Of a stretch of DNA of 64,000 nucleotides, positions 35,795 through 44,400 are shown in pieces. The DNA comes from Amycolatopsis thailandensis (GTDB lineage Bacteria > Actinomycetota > Actinomycetes > Mycobacteriales > Pseudonocardiaceae): assembly GCF_002234405.1 (NCBI RefSeq), contig NZ_NMQT01000043.1, forward strand, positions 46,439-110,438, given 5' to 3'. The notes below the pieces were generated by a model that saw nothing but the letters and a program-made list of their open reading frames with translations, was not told the DNA's origin and made no database searches. Made by a program: the position numbers and the translations under genes. Numbering within the stretch: the stretch's first letter is position 1; each line of letters starts with the position of its first letter.

Positions 35795-36598
35795 GTGCGC
35801 ACCACCATTCCCGTTGATGACACCGTCCGCCGGATCCTCGCCGAATGCCGCATCGACGATAACCGGCTCTACCTGCCAGATCGTCAGCTCGACCGCAAGC
35901 TCTACAAAGGAGTCAACACGGTTCTCGAAGCGCTGGGCGGAACCTGGAACCGCAGGGCCAAGGCACACCTGTTCACCAGTGATCCCAGCACGGCCATCGC
36001 GAACGTCGTCGCGGGAGGTACGGTCGCTCCGCCGGCGACGGTGACCGAAGGCTACTTCGCCACCCCGGCATGGCTCGCCGAGAAGATCGTCACCGAGTCC
36101 GACATCCCCGACCTCGAGGCCGGAGCCGAAGTACTGGAACCCTCAGCCGGTGACGGTGCGCTTGTGCGGGCGATCCTCGACGCCAACCCTGGCGTTCGGG
36201 TCACGGCGATCGAACCCAATCCCGTTCGCGCGGCCCAGCTGGGCGACGACCCCCGCCTGACGGTCGTCACCAGCACTCTGGAGGACTTCGCAGAAACCGC
36301 GCCGCGCCAGCACTACGCGGCGGCCGTGATGAACCCGCCGTTCGCGCTGCCGGGACAGCCCACGATCTGGATCAGTCACGTCCTGGCCGTCTGGAACATG
36401 CTCGCCGCTCAGGCGCAGCTCATCGCGGTCGTCCCAAGCGGATTCACCTTTCGCCGCGACAAGAACCACGAAAGCATCCGGCAGCTGATCACGACCTACG
36501 GCGGCTACGAAGACCTGCCGGAGGGTGCCTTCGCCGAGTCCGGCACCGGCGCGCGCACCGTGCTGCTTCACGCACATCGCGCCGACATCACCGCATAA
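35795..36598 (+). CDS. SAM-dependent DNA methyltransferase (N6-type)
   Basis: 267 residues. SAM-binding motif I EVLEPSAGDGALVRAIL, an acidic IEPNP end of strand 2, and catalytic motif NPPF (VMNPPFALPGQ), typical of adenine-N6 methyltransferases. N-terminal ~75 residues may bind DNA. No restriction partner nearby, so it is probably an orphan enzyme protecting or marking the element. GTG start follows AGGAGGAAA. Confidence 0.8.
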   Translation: MRTTIPVDDTVRRILAECRIDDNRLYLPDRQLDRKLYKGVNTVLEALGGTWNRRAKAHLFTSDPSTAIANVVAGGTVAPPATVTEGYFATPAWLAEKIVTESDIPDLEAGAEVLEPSAGDGALVRAILDANPGVRVTAIEPNPVRAAQLGDDPRLTVVTSTLEDFAETAPRQHYAAAVMNPPFALPGQPTIWISHVLAVWNMLAAQAQLIAVVPSGFTFRRDKNHESIRQLITTYGGYEDLPEGAFAESGTGARTVLLHAHRADITA

Positions 36599-36669
36599 CC
36601 ATCGGAGCCAGGCAGCCGATCGGCCGGTTCCAGCGCGGGTTTCGCGCGGACTGACGACGACAGCACACC

Positions 36670-36731
36670 AGTCCAGACAGGACAAGGGCGCTACGCGCCG
36701 CTGACGCGGAAACCCTTGTCCTGTCTGGACT
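36670..36731. promoter_or_regulatory. Palindromic leader module
   Basis: Perfect 19-bp outer stem (36670-36688 / 36713-36731) with inner GGCGCTACGCGCC and CGCTGACGCG hairpins; GTCCACGAC at 36752, start codon 54 bases after the stem. Confidence 0.75.
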
Positions 36732-36785
36732 GTCCCGCTGGGCATGTGTCCGTCCACGACACCAACACCAGCGCAGGAGAACCCG

Positions 36786-37277
36786 ATGCGTCACCCCGAA
36801 ACATCCTCTGCGGTCGAACGGGATCAGGCTGCCGCTCGTCGGCGTCACAGCTCGCTGCGCGTTCCTCGCCTCGTGCTGGTTCCCGCGCTCGGCGCCTTCT
36901 ACTTCGCGTCCGCGTGCGGTCTGGACACACCGGCCGAGCCCAGCGGTGACTACGACTACGTCGCGGTCTGCACGGATCCGCGCACTGGCGAGCGCGTCGA
37001 GGACGACCAGTGCGCCAGTGCGCCCGATGACTTCGACGGAGCGCCTGACGGTTCCGGGGCGACGACGTTGCTGTGGTTCTACATGCCCGCCGGTGCCAAC
37101 CACACGGCCCCGCCCGTTGGCCAGCGCGTCGTTAGCGGTGCGGGCAGCTACGCGACCCCGGAGTCCTCAGTCGGTGCTGCGCCTTCCGTTCAGCGGGGCG
37201 GCGCTCCGCGCGAAGGCGGACCTATTACTCGCGGGGGCTTCGGCGTTGCCGGCAAGTCCGGCAGCGGCGGCTCCTAA
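36786..37277 (+). CDS. DUF1190-like exported protein
   Basis: 163 residues. A hydrophobic segment (RLVLVPALGAFYFASACG) resembling a lipobox-type signal (ASAC) is followed by an acidic Cys-containing region (CTDPRTGERVEDDQCA) and a Gly/Ser tail ending RGGFGVAGKSGSGGS, as in YgiB/DUF1190 proteins. Function of the family unknown. GCAGGAGAA precedes the ATG. Confidence 0.6.
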   Translation: MRHPETSSAVERDQAAARRRHSSLRVPRLVLVPALGAFYFASACGLDTPAEPSGDYDYVAVCTDPRTGERVEDDQCASAPDDFDGAPDGSGATTLLWFYMPAGANHTAPPVGQRVVSGAGSYATPESSVGAAPSVQRGGAPREGGPITRGGFGVAGKSGSGGS

Positions 37278-38042
37278 GCCGCGGCGCGGCTCCGTCGTCG
37301 GCTGCGAGGTCCCTTCCCGGAGCCGACCGACCGGGGGAGCCCCCTCGTTGGCAACGCGTGTCGCCGCTTCTTGAGCGGTCAGGGCGTCGAGGGCGGCGAT
37401 GCGTTGAGCAGGGGCCCTGGGCATCTGGGCCGGCCTTCCTGCCCCGTGCCCGCGCGGCTTCGCCGCTGCCGCCAGTCGCAGCCCAGTTCGGACATCGCGA
37501 CGGCGCAGACCACCCGGGGCCGATCCGTCTCGTCGATGGCGTCCGAGGGCGTCGACCCCGCTGGCGCACCGATCAGGCAGGGACCGAATCCGCAGCGATG
37601 AACCCGGGCCCGCACAACACAGGGCCGGAACCCCGCGCCTGCCCGCTCCCTGGCCGGATTCGCTGCTCGCAGGCCGACAGCCGCTCGGCTGATCTCGCCG
37701 CCGAAGGCCTCGCCCGGCCGCGCGATCACGAGCCCGCAGGGAAAGGAGCACGCTGATCGCCCGCTGCGGACAGCGCTGCTTCCGCGGCCGCGGCTCCCGG
37801 CAGCGCCCTGAGCCGAGCAGGAACACGTTGTGGTGCTGGAGTGCCCCGCGAGACCCCTACGGCGACGTCCTCACGCGCATGCGGTCCGCGTGCCGCAGCG
37901 CTCGGAGAGCGCGCCGCTTCCTGGCGGTGACGAGGCCGCGAACTCGCAGGCTCTCCTGATCCGTCGAAACCCGGCGGAATCGAGTGGCCAGGCCGCACCC
38001 CGTTCCGCGCGGTGTGCAGGGACCCGCGATGTCAGCAGACCC
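37278..38042. other. 765-base spacer
   Basis: High GC with many overlapping Arg/Pro/Ala shadow frames, no ribosome site plus start. No gene supported; it ends at the next leader module. Confidence 0.4.
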
Positions 38043-38106
38043 CGGCCGGGCCGTCCAAGCCACGCCGCTACGCGGTCGGCTTCGCCGAGCCTGGACGGCC
38101 CGGCCG
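38043..38106. promoter_or_regulatory. Palindromic leader module, clearest example
   Basis: Perfect 15-bp outer stem (38043-38057 / 38092-38106) enclosing side-by-side CCGCTACGCGG and TCGGCTTCGCCGA. GTCCACGCAC at 38128-38137, CAGGAG, then ATG 38161, 54 bases past the stem. Confidence 0.8.
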
Positions 38107-38160
38107 AGCTCCGCCCTTGACCTCCTGGTCCACGCACAACACGCCGAACAGGAGAAAGCT

Positions 38161-38493
38161 ATGGGCTGGGCCAAATCCGACCGTCTGCCGAACGAAGGCC
38201 TCCGCGACCACTTCGAACGTCAGCTGTTCGAGTACACGAACCACACGATCGTCGAGTCCGCCGTCGTCGACAACGTCTTCTACGCCGCCGTGCGCACGAG
38301 GGGCACCAAGAAGGTATGGGCGCTGGTGGTTCTCCTGCGCCGGTCGGGCGGCAAGACGATCGAGTACCGCGACATCGAGGAGGTCGATGGCCCCGGCGAG
38401 TTCAAGGCGCCCGCCTTTATTTTGAACGCGCTGAGCGACACCACGAACCAGAAGGCATTGCGCTGGCGGGAGCGGTGCCGGGCGAATCTGTGA
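38161..38493 (+). CDS. Hypothetical protein, plasmid-type
   Basis: 110 residues beginning MGWAKSDRLPNEGLRDHFERQLFEY. A mixed beta region (DNVFYAAVRTRGTKKVWALVVLLRR) and helical end. This MGW...DHFERQ type is repeated in conjugative plasmid early genes, but I cannot name it securely. Overlaps the next gene by 4 bases (GTGA), so the two form an operon. Confidence 0.68.
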   Translation: MGWAKSDRLPNEGLRDHFERQLFEYTNHTIVESAVVDNVFYAAVRTRGTKKVWALVVLLRRSGGKTIEYRDIEEVDGPGEFKAPAFILNALSDTTNQKALRWRERCRANL

Positions 38494-39044
38494 AGGTCCC
38501 CGGCTTCCGGCTTCCCCCGTGTCCGGGATGCCGGGAGCCGGTGACGCTGCTGGACGACGACACCCGGTACGTCTACTGCCTCAACACCGACTGCTCGTGC
38601 GACGGAGTTCCAGCCGGGGAAGTCGCTCTCCAGGACCAGCCGGGGCGCGGTTTGCCGCGGCCGGTCCTGGAGGGCCGCCCCGTCCCGTGGCTGGCGCCCG
38701 TCATCGGCGACCGGGTCGCATGGACGGCTCTCAACGACCAGCGCGTGCTCGAAGCTCAACGATCGTGGCTGTGCCAGGTCTGCGGAGAGCCGCTCACCAA
38801 CGCCGATGCCTGGGTCGCGGTCTCCGCCGGTGACGTCGCCGCGGGCGGCGCCATGCACCGTCGATGCCTTGCCCTCGCACGAAAGGTATGCCCTGTTCTG
38901 AGCACAGACCTCTCCTATGTGTACGTCCAGGTACGTCGCGGCGACGATGAACGGGACTGGGCCGTGGTGTTTGAGCGCCTGTCGGACTACGAAGCCCGGC
39001 ACGGCACGATCCCAGTCTCGCTCGAGTACGAGTCAGAGTCCTAA
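38490..39044 (+). CDS. Zinc-ribbon hypothetical protein
   Basis: 184 residues from GTG 38490 overlapping the previous stop. N-terminal CPGC (~residues 11-14) with later DCSCD gives one metal site; CQVCGEPL (~95) another. Ends with a charged region (DERDWAVVFERLSDYEARHGTIPVSLEYESES). Probably binds nucleic acid; not a named family. Confidence 0.62.
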   Translation: MKVPGFRLPPCPGCREPVTLLDDDTRYVYCLNTDCSCDGVPAGEVALQDQPGRGLPRPVLEGRPVPWLAPVIGDRVAWTALNDQRVLEAQRSWLCQVCGEPLTNADAWVAVSAGDVAAGGAMHRRCLALARKVCPVLSTDLSYVYVQVRRGDDERDWAVVFERLSDYEARHGTIPVSLEYESES

Positions 39045-39058
39045 GCCCTGGAGTGCTT

Positions 39059-39093
39059 CCTCGCTCGCGTGCTTGTATCGCTCGCGAGCGAGG
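39059..39093 (+). terminator. Hairpin after the zinc-ribbon gene
   Basis: Perfect 11-bp stem CCTCGCTCGCG (39059-39069 / 39083-39093), 13-base loop, 14 bases after the stop. Confidence 0.6.
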
Positions 39094-40141
39094 GCATCCG
39101 TGCCCGGCGGAGCAGTCGTAGCAGGCTGTGTGACCTGCCGATCGCGGCGCTGGGAGTAGTTGCCTCAGGTTCGGCAGGCGAACGTTCAGCAGTCTGACCG
39201 GCTGTGCAACCGGAAGGCATTCGTGGCATCGCCTGTGGATCGTGCTCTCGCTCGTTCATGTTCTGTGGTCTCGGGAGCGGGGAAGGCAGGCTTTCCCGTG
39301 GACGACGTGACCGATAAGGCGAGCGGCCGAATGCCACCGGTCCTGTGAGTTGCCAAGCGATCGAGGAGAAGGCTTCGAGCGCTCGACCGTGATGTTCCTT
39401 GGTGCGCCGTTCGAAGGCTTGGTGAGCGCCAGGCGGGGCGGGTCATGGCCGGGCTCTGCACTCGCCCGGGTGTTCGCCCCTCTCTCACAGAGGTGGGCTC
39501 GACGCAGTAACCCTGTTCGCCGAACTGTGTTCGCCCCGGCCTGGCACCGCCAGTCTTCCGGAAGACCTGCTTCGGTGTCGTGGGGGGCCGCCCTATCGGC
39601 GCACCCCAGCAAGTCAGGCGCGTGCGGTTGGCTCGCTGCCGGTCTCACTGATGTCGATGCTCAGCGGTATCCCCGCCCGAGGAACGCGCGGCCGCGCCCA
39701 CTGCTCGTCGACTCTCCGCCCCTCCGGCACACCCACCAGCACCGCATCGCCCCAGCCGTAGACCGACGAGTCGGATCCCTGCCGCTGCCATCGGCTCATC
39801 CTCGTCGAACAACGCGGCAGGGCTGGCCCGACTAACCGGCGCAGCGCGGGATCCCAGTCGGGCAGCCGACGTTCGGACAGGGCATATCCGGGCACCTCCG
39901 CCGACCGCGAGCGACACGAGCGAGCCACGCCGTCATGCCACAACGACAGCCCTGGCCTCCGACACATCCGACCAGAAGATCGAGGCCGGCGAGCACGGTC
40001 GGATCCACACGAGTCTCCGATGCCCTGCATGTCCGCCTCGGACACGAAATCGACACAGCTGGGCCCGGTCACCCGCCCAGACGCCCGTCATCTCGCGACC
40101 GCGGCCGACCACTCCAACGCCCAGCGGCAGCGACCGGACCC
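39094..40141. other. 1-kb spacer with a possible remnant
   Basis: No well-supported gene. A minus-strand frame at 39614-40072 reads YALSERRLPDWDPALRRLVGP then YGWGDAVLVGVPEGRRV and could be a decayed or unusual gene, but its start lacks a ribosome site. Confidence 0.4.
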
Positions 40142-40270
40142 GGGTGATCTGCGTAGAGCCGATCAGACCATCGCCGGGTTCGCGCGATGGCCCGGCCCGA
40201 AACCCATGGCCCGGGCCATCGCGCCCCTGCGGGCCCGTCGACGGCCTGATGTTCGGCACGCAGATCACCC
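40142..40270. promoter_or_regulatory. Large nested palindromic module before the AAA+ gene
   Basis: GGGTGATCTGCGT (40142-40154) pairs perfectly with 40258-40270; inside it a 14-bp perfect stem (40182-40195 / 40211-40224). Confidence 0.65.
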
Positions 40271-40365
40271 AGCGCCCGCGCCGCGCTCGCCCGACGACGG
40301 CGGCAGGCCGGGCGGCGGTGACACCGCCGCGCCTCATCAACTCCTATCTGCGAAAGCGAGCCCTC

Positions 40366-41454
40366 ATGCCTGCTTCCACCATCGTCTCCTCCGGCGGCCT
40401 GTACAGGTTCTTCGACGACTCCGTACAGACCTACACGCGACTGCCGGTGGCGACCTACTCCGTCGTTTTCGACAAGCTGAGCGGCCACAGCCTCCGGCAA
40501 ACCGATCCGCTCGCTCCCGGCGATGAAACCGTCTACGGATCCCACGCTCGGCGCGTGGACCGCATCCTCCGCGGCTACGAACGGATGAACCGGTCCGTGG
40601 GAGCGATCCTGTCTGGCGACAAAGGAATGGGCAAATCACTCATGCTCAGGATGCTCGCCGAAAAGGCCCGTCACCAACTGGATCTTCCCACAATTCTCGT
40701 CCAGGATTCGACACCAGGTCTGGCGTCCTTTTTGGATGAACTCGGCGAGGTCGCAGTCATCTTCGATGAGTTCGAGAAGATCTTTCCGCTCAGCGCGGAC
40801 GACGAGTCATCCCAGACACAGTTCCTGAGTCTGTTCGACGGTGTGAGCACCACCAAGCGCCTCTACATCGTCTCGGTCAACAACCTCAACCGGGTCAACG
40901 AATTCATGCTCAACAGGCCCGGGCGATTCCACTACCACCTCAGGTTCACCTATCCCGATCCGGACACCGTCGCGACCTACCTGCGGGACCAGGTTCCGGG
41001 AATCACCCAGACTCAGGTCGACGAAGTCGTCGAATTCTCCCGCAAATACGACACGAATTTCGACCACCTGAGGGCCATCGCGTTCGAACTGGACGGAGGA
41101 GAGAAATTCAAGGACGTGGTCGGCGACCTCAACATCAAGCGTCCCCGGCGCTCCGAAACCAAGGTCGAAGCCCGCATCACCTGGCACGACGGTGGGTCCG
41201 ACGTCATCTCGGGCACCGCGGACCTGTTCGACCTCGACAGCTGGCAAACGGTCACCGACCACAATCTCGAACTCGCCCTGCGATTCCGTATGTGCGATGC
41301 GGTACCGACCGCGACAGGCTTCGACTTCCCTGACGGGGCCTACGAACTGACCGATGTCGGTGGCCCTTTCGACGAGAAGGGAACGACCACCAGCGAGCAG
41401 ACCGCCGTCTCGGTAACCCTGAGCCGTGCCCGCGCGAGGTCACTCGACTTCTAG
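40366..41454 (+). CDS. AAA+ ATPase
   Basis: 362 residues. Walker A GDKGMGKS (~83-91), Walker B VAVIFDEFEKIF (~125-136), sensor 1 YIVSVNN, and RPGRFHYH as arginine-finger region, then an AAA lid and a beta-rich C-terminal domain (~250-362, KVEARITWHDGGSDVISG). This looks like the phage/plasmid single-AAA ATPase family of unknown client. The ATG is followed by PASTIVSS; the ribosome site (AAAGCGAG) is weak and the frame is open upstream to 40144. Confidence 0.78.
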   Translation: MPASTIVSSGGLYRFFDDSVQTYTRLPVATYSVVFDKLSGHSLRQTDPLAPGDETVYGSHARRVDRILRGYERMNRSVGAILSGDKGMGKSLMLRMLAEKARHQLDLPTILVQDSTPGLASFLDELGEVAVIFDEFEKIFPLSADDESSQTQFLSLFDGVSTTKRLYIVSVNNLNRVNEFMLNRPGRFHYHLRFTYPDPDTVATYLRDQVPGITQTQVDEVVEFSRKYDTNFDHLRAIAFELDGGEKFKDVVGDLNIKRPRRSETKVEARITWHDGGSDVISGTADLFDLDSWQTVTDHNLELALRFRMCDAVPTATGFDFPDGAYELTDVGGPFDEKGTTTSEQTAVSVTLSRARARSLDF

Positions 41455-41468
41455 ACAAGCCACAGTGG

Positions 41469-41502
41469 CCCGTCGAGGAAGTCACCACACTTCCTCGACG
41501 GG
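41469..41502 (+). terminator. Hairpin after the AAA+ gene
   Basis: Perfect 14-bp stem (41469-41482 / 41489-41502), loop CACCAC, 15 bases after the stop. Confidence 0.7.
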
Positions 41503-42066
41503 ACACATCGCGGGGCTCCGAACACTGGGCACGTTCGACTCCAAGGTCGACGACATCTTCCCGGCCTGTAGGAGGCAGGCTTCATCAAGGCGTTTGACGG
41601 CCAAGGACATCACCGCGCGGAACCGGCTGACCATGCGTGCCGACAGGCGCGGCGCAACCACAGTGCAGCAGCGCATGAACCAGCCCTCGACCGTGGTGAA
41701 GGCGGCAGGCTGATTCGACCGGTTCCGCTCGAGACTCGTTCTGAGGCAGGTCGTTCAGCTGGATCCGCCCATCCTGGGATTCCTGGTGCCGCGGTCGACG
41801 TGTGCGTCGAAGCCCTCCGGCGCCACGGCCGTGCCCAGCAACAACGGTGTCGGCAGGCTCGCGGAGCCAAGTTCTTCGTGCCTGGAAGCACGCCGACGCC
41901 AGGACTGCGGAGACCGTGAAGTCATCCATGGTGACGGCGAGGCGGATAGTGCGATGACGAGACGCGCTCGCTCCACGGTGGACAACCTGCGTCCCCGTGC
42001 CGAATCAGGCGCTCTCCCGGTCTGCGCGCTCCAGAACGTCGGCGTGCGTGAATCCGCGAAAGCCCA
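41503..42066. other. 560-base spacer
   Basis: No supported gene; frames on both strands are mutual shadows. Confidence 0.4.
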
Positions 42067-42144
42067 GCAGTGCCAGCAGGACAGGTCAAGGCACCCGCTT
42101 CGCGGCCGGCTGCGCCGGACCCTGACCTGTCCTGCTGGCACTGC
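42067..42144. promoter_or_regulatory. Palindromic leader module
   Basis: Perfect 22-bp outer stem (42067-42088 / 42123-42144) enclosing CCGCTTCGCGG-type and CCGGCTGCGCCGG hairpins. GTCCACGCAC at 42158-42167, then CTGGAG and ATG at 42191, 46 bases past the stem. Confidence 0.8.
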
Positions 42145-42190
42145 ACGCTGCGCGCTCGTCCACGCACACCACCGACGTTCTGGAGCACGC

Positions 42191-42574
42191 ATGACCCCCA
42201 GTGCATCCGATATCAAACAGCTCCGCGAGATGCTGAACTCGATCCTCGACCGCCACATCGACGTCTCTTCGCCTGAGGTCATGCGCCAGGTCGCCGCTGC
42301 TCACGACCAAGCCGTCGACGTTCGCTGGCTGAAACTCGACGCCGACGAACCGCGCGCAGCCAAGACCGATCTCGACATGCTGGCGTCCTACCTCCAGCAC
42401 GGCGAGTTCGCGGCGGCCTCTCTCTGCGCGGCGCGGCTGGCGGGCCAGCTCGTGAGGATCGCGGACGCCGCGCGCATCTCAGCGAACCGTCAGGATGAGG
42501 TCCGCCAGGCACGAGCACGCGACGCGATGTCCGGCAAGCGGCACGAGGGGTGCAGCGAGGACCCGCCGTTCTGA
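42191..42574 (+). CDS. Hypothetical helical protein
   Basis: 127 residues. MTPSASDIKQLREMLNSILDRHIDV and the following QVAAAHDQAVDVRWLKLDAD, TDLDMLASYLQHGEFAAASLCAARLAGQL are helical, ending GCSEDPPF, a tail like those of SSB-family proteins. That acidic PPF end may be an SSB-like protein-interaction tip (inference). No family named. Confidence 0.65.
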   Translation: MTPSASDIKQLREMLNSILDRHIDVSSPEVMRQVAAAHDQAVDVRWLKLDADEPRAAKTDLDMLASYLQHGEFAAASLCAARLAGQLVRIADAARISANRQDEVRQARARDAMSGKRHEGCSEDPPF

Positions 42575-42585
42575 CCCGGTGCGCC

Positions 42586-42608
42586 GGCCCGCCCTCCCGA
42601 GGCGGGCC
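42586..42608 (+). terminator. Short hairpin
   Basis: GGCCCGCC (42586-42593) with GGCGGGCC (42601-42608), 7-base loop, 12 bases after the stop. Confidence 0.5.
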
Positions 42609-42930
42609 ATCCACCGCCTTCCGCTGCGCTGGAGCGAAGCCGCGGCAGCGCGATCGCATTGTCGTCGCCGCTCGCTCGGCGCTCTGCATCACGGCCTCGC
42701 TGCGCGTCGGCCGTCGCTGAGCGCCGATCACGTGCGCTCTGCTCCTCCGGACCGTGACCCCCCAGTTCGTCGATCCCTTCAGACTTCAACCGAGGACCCC
42801 ATCGATGACCTTCTACCTTGGAGCCCTTGTGTCTGCACAATCTGCGTGTCTCGCATGGAGGCTGGAGCTGGGCTTCGGCCAGTGCTTGTCGTTTGCGGCA
42901 GGGCGTGTCGCGGTTCTAGCTTCTCCGCCT

Positions 42931-44400
42931 ATGAAGTTGATCTTTTATTCGTCCTCGGGTTGGGAGACGTGGTGCCTGGAGCATCGTCCTGTCGTGCCCG
43001 AGGGCGTGCCAATCCTGATCGATGAGGACCTTCAGTTCGAGGACGGCGTCGATCAGCGTCCGACTGTGACGGTGAATCGGTGGCTACGGGAACTACCGTC
43101 GGCCGGGGTGCATTCGCCGAACAGCTGGGAGGTCTATGCGCGGGCGTTGCGCGCATGGATGGAATTCCTTGCTGACCGCGGGGTGGGTGTGTTCGAAGGC
43201 CGGCCGCGTCTGCGTGCTGCGTTGAGTTCCTATGCGGAACACAGGTTTACCGGGGAGCTGGCGGCGCGGTTTGCGCCGGCGACCTGGAACCTGCATGTCG
43301 GCGTGGTGGCGGCCTTCTATCGGTGGGCAGTCGTCGAAGGACTGACATCGGCCGAGCCGTTCAGCTACGCGACCGCGCTGCGTGTGGTCCGGGACATGAC
43401 CCGGCGGGTCGAACGAAATCTGGCCAAGGTCCGTGCGCCGAAGGCGCACGTGACGGTCAAGCACCTCGAATCGGACTTCGCTGAGCTGTTCGTCCGGGCG
43501 CTGGAAGGTTTACGGCCCGACGGGACAGCGGACCCCCGGTTCCGGGGGCTCGAGCCAGGCCGCAACACAGGCGTGGCGCAGTTGGTGCTCAGCAGCGGCT
43601 TGAGGCGTCAGGAGTTCACGTATCTGCTCGTCCATGAGGTGCCTCCGTTGCCGCCGGATCCGACGACGGTGCCGATTCCGTTGCCGGTTGCAGCGGCGAT
43701 CGCCAAGGGCCGCAAGCAGCGGACAACATGGGTGTCCTACGAGGCGTTGTCCGCGCTGCACCGCTACATCGCGCTCGAGCGACCCCTGGCGGAAGCAGGC
43801 TCCTCATGGCACCCGGACCAGAAGCTGGGGCCGCCGCTGGTGGTGACCGATGCTGACGGAAGGGGCGGCACGATCAACGGGCGCAGGATGAGCTGGTCCC
43901 GTTTGGGACCGGCTGAGCGGCTGCGGCTGGTCGACGCAGCCGGGGGATCACCGCTGCTCGCGTTGCAGCGGGACGGCAGTCCGTTCCTGGACTGGGCCAC
44001 TGTCTTCCGGCGAGCCTCAGACCGGATCCGTACCGACTTCGATCCGCGGTTCCCGCACGTCAACCCGCACCGACTCCGGCACTCGTTCGCGAAGTCCACA
44101 TTGGAGCAACTCGTGACGGGCTACTACCAGCAAGCTGCCGCGCTCGTGACCGACACCGGCACAGACCCGGCACTCGCGCTGTTTCTGACGATGTCAGACC
44201 CGCTGATGATCCTGCGGGACCTGCTGGGGCACTCCTCGGTCGCCACGACAGAGCTCTACCTGCGGCGGCTGGACACCACCCGAGTCTTCCGGGATGCCTA
44301 CGAGGCCGTCGGCACGCGGGCTGGGCTGACGCGCACGGTCCTGGACGAGGTTGACGACGAGTTCAACGACGACGTCGGAGTGGCGGAGGTGGCTGGCTGA
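42931..44400 (+). CDS. Tyrosine recombinase 1 of a Tn554-like set
   Basis: 489 residues from ATG 42931 (MKLIFYSSSGWETWCLEHRPVVPEG); the longer frame upstream has no coding character. SAM-like domain ~60-150; catalytic segment SGLRRQEFTYL (Arg), HVNPHRLRHSFAKSTLEQL (His-x-x-Arg), LLGHSSVATTELYLRRLD with nucleophile Tyr443. Resembles TnpA of Tn554-type transposons. Stop and next start overlap by 1 base (TGATG). Confidence 0.85.
   Translation: MKLIFYSSSGWETWCLEHRPVVPEGVPILIDEDLQFEDGVDQRPTVTVNRWLRELPSAGVHSPNSWEVYARALRAWMEFLADRGVGVFEGRPRLRAALSSYAEHRFTGELAARFAPATWNLHVGVVAAFYRWAVVEGLTSAEPFSYATALRVVRDMTRRVERNLAKVRAPKAHVTVKHLESDFAELFVRALEGLRPDGTADPRFRGLEPGRNTGVAQLVLSSGLRRQEFTYLLVHEVPPLPPDPTTVPIPLPVAAAIAKGRKQRTTWVSYEALSALHRYIALERPLAEAGSSWHPDQKLGPPLVVTDADGRGGTINGRRMSWSRLGPAERLRLVDAAGGSPLLALQRDGSPFLDWATVFRRASDRIRTDFDPRFPHVNPHRLRHSFAKSTLEQLVTGYYQQAAALVTDTGTDPALALFLTMSDPLMILRDLLGHSSVATTELYLRRLDTTRVFRDAYEAVGTRAGLTRTVLDEVDDEFNDDVGVAEVAG

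Noticed and set aside
37167..38140. Minus- and plus-strand frames up to 219 residues
   Set aside because: Low-complexity Arg/Pro/Ala translations without ribosome sites; mutual shadows in a high-GC spacer.
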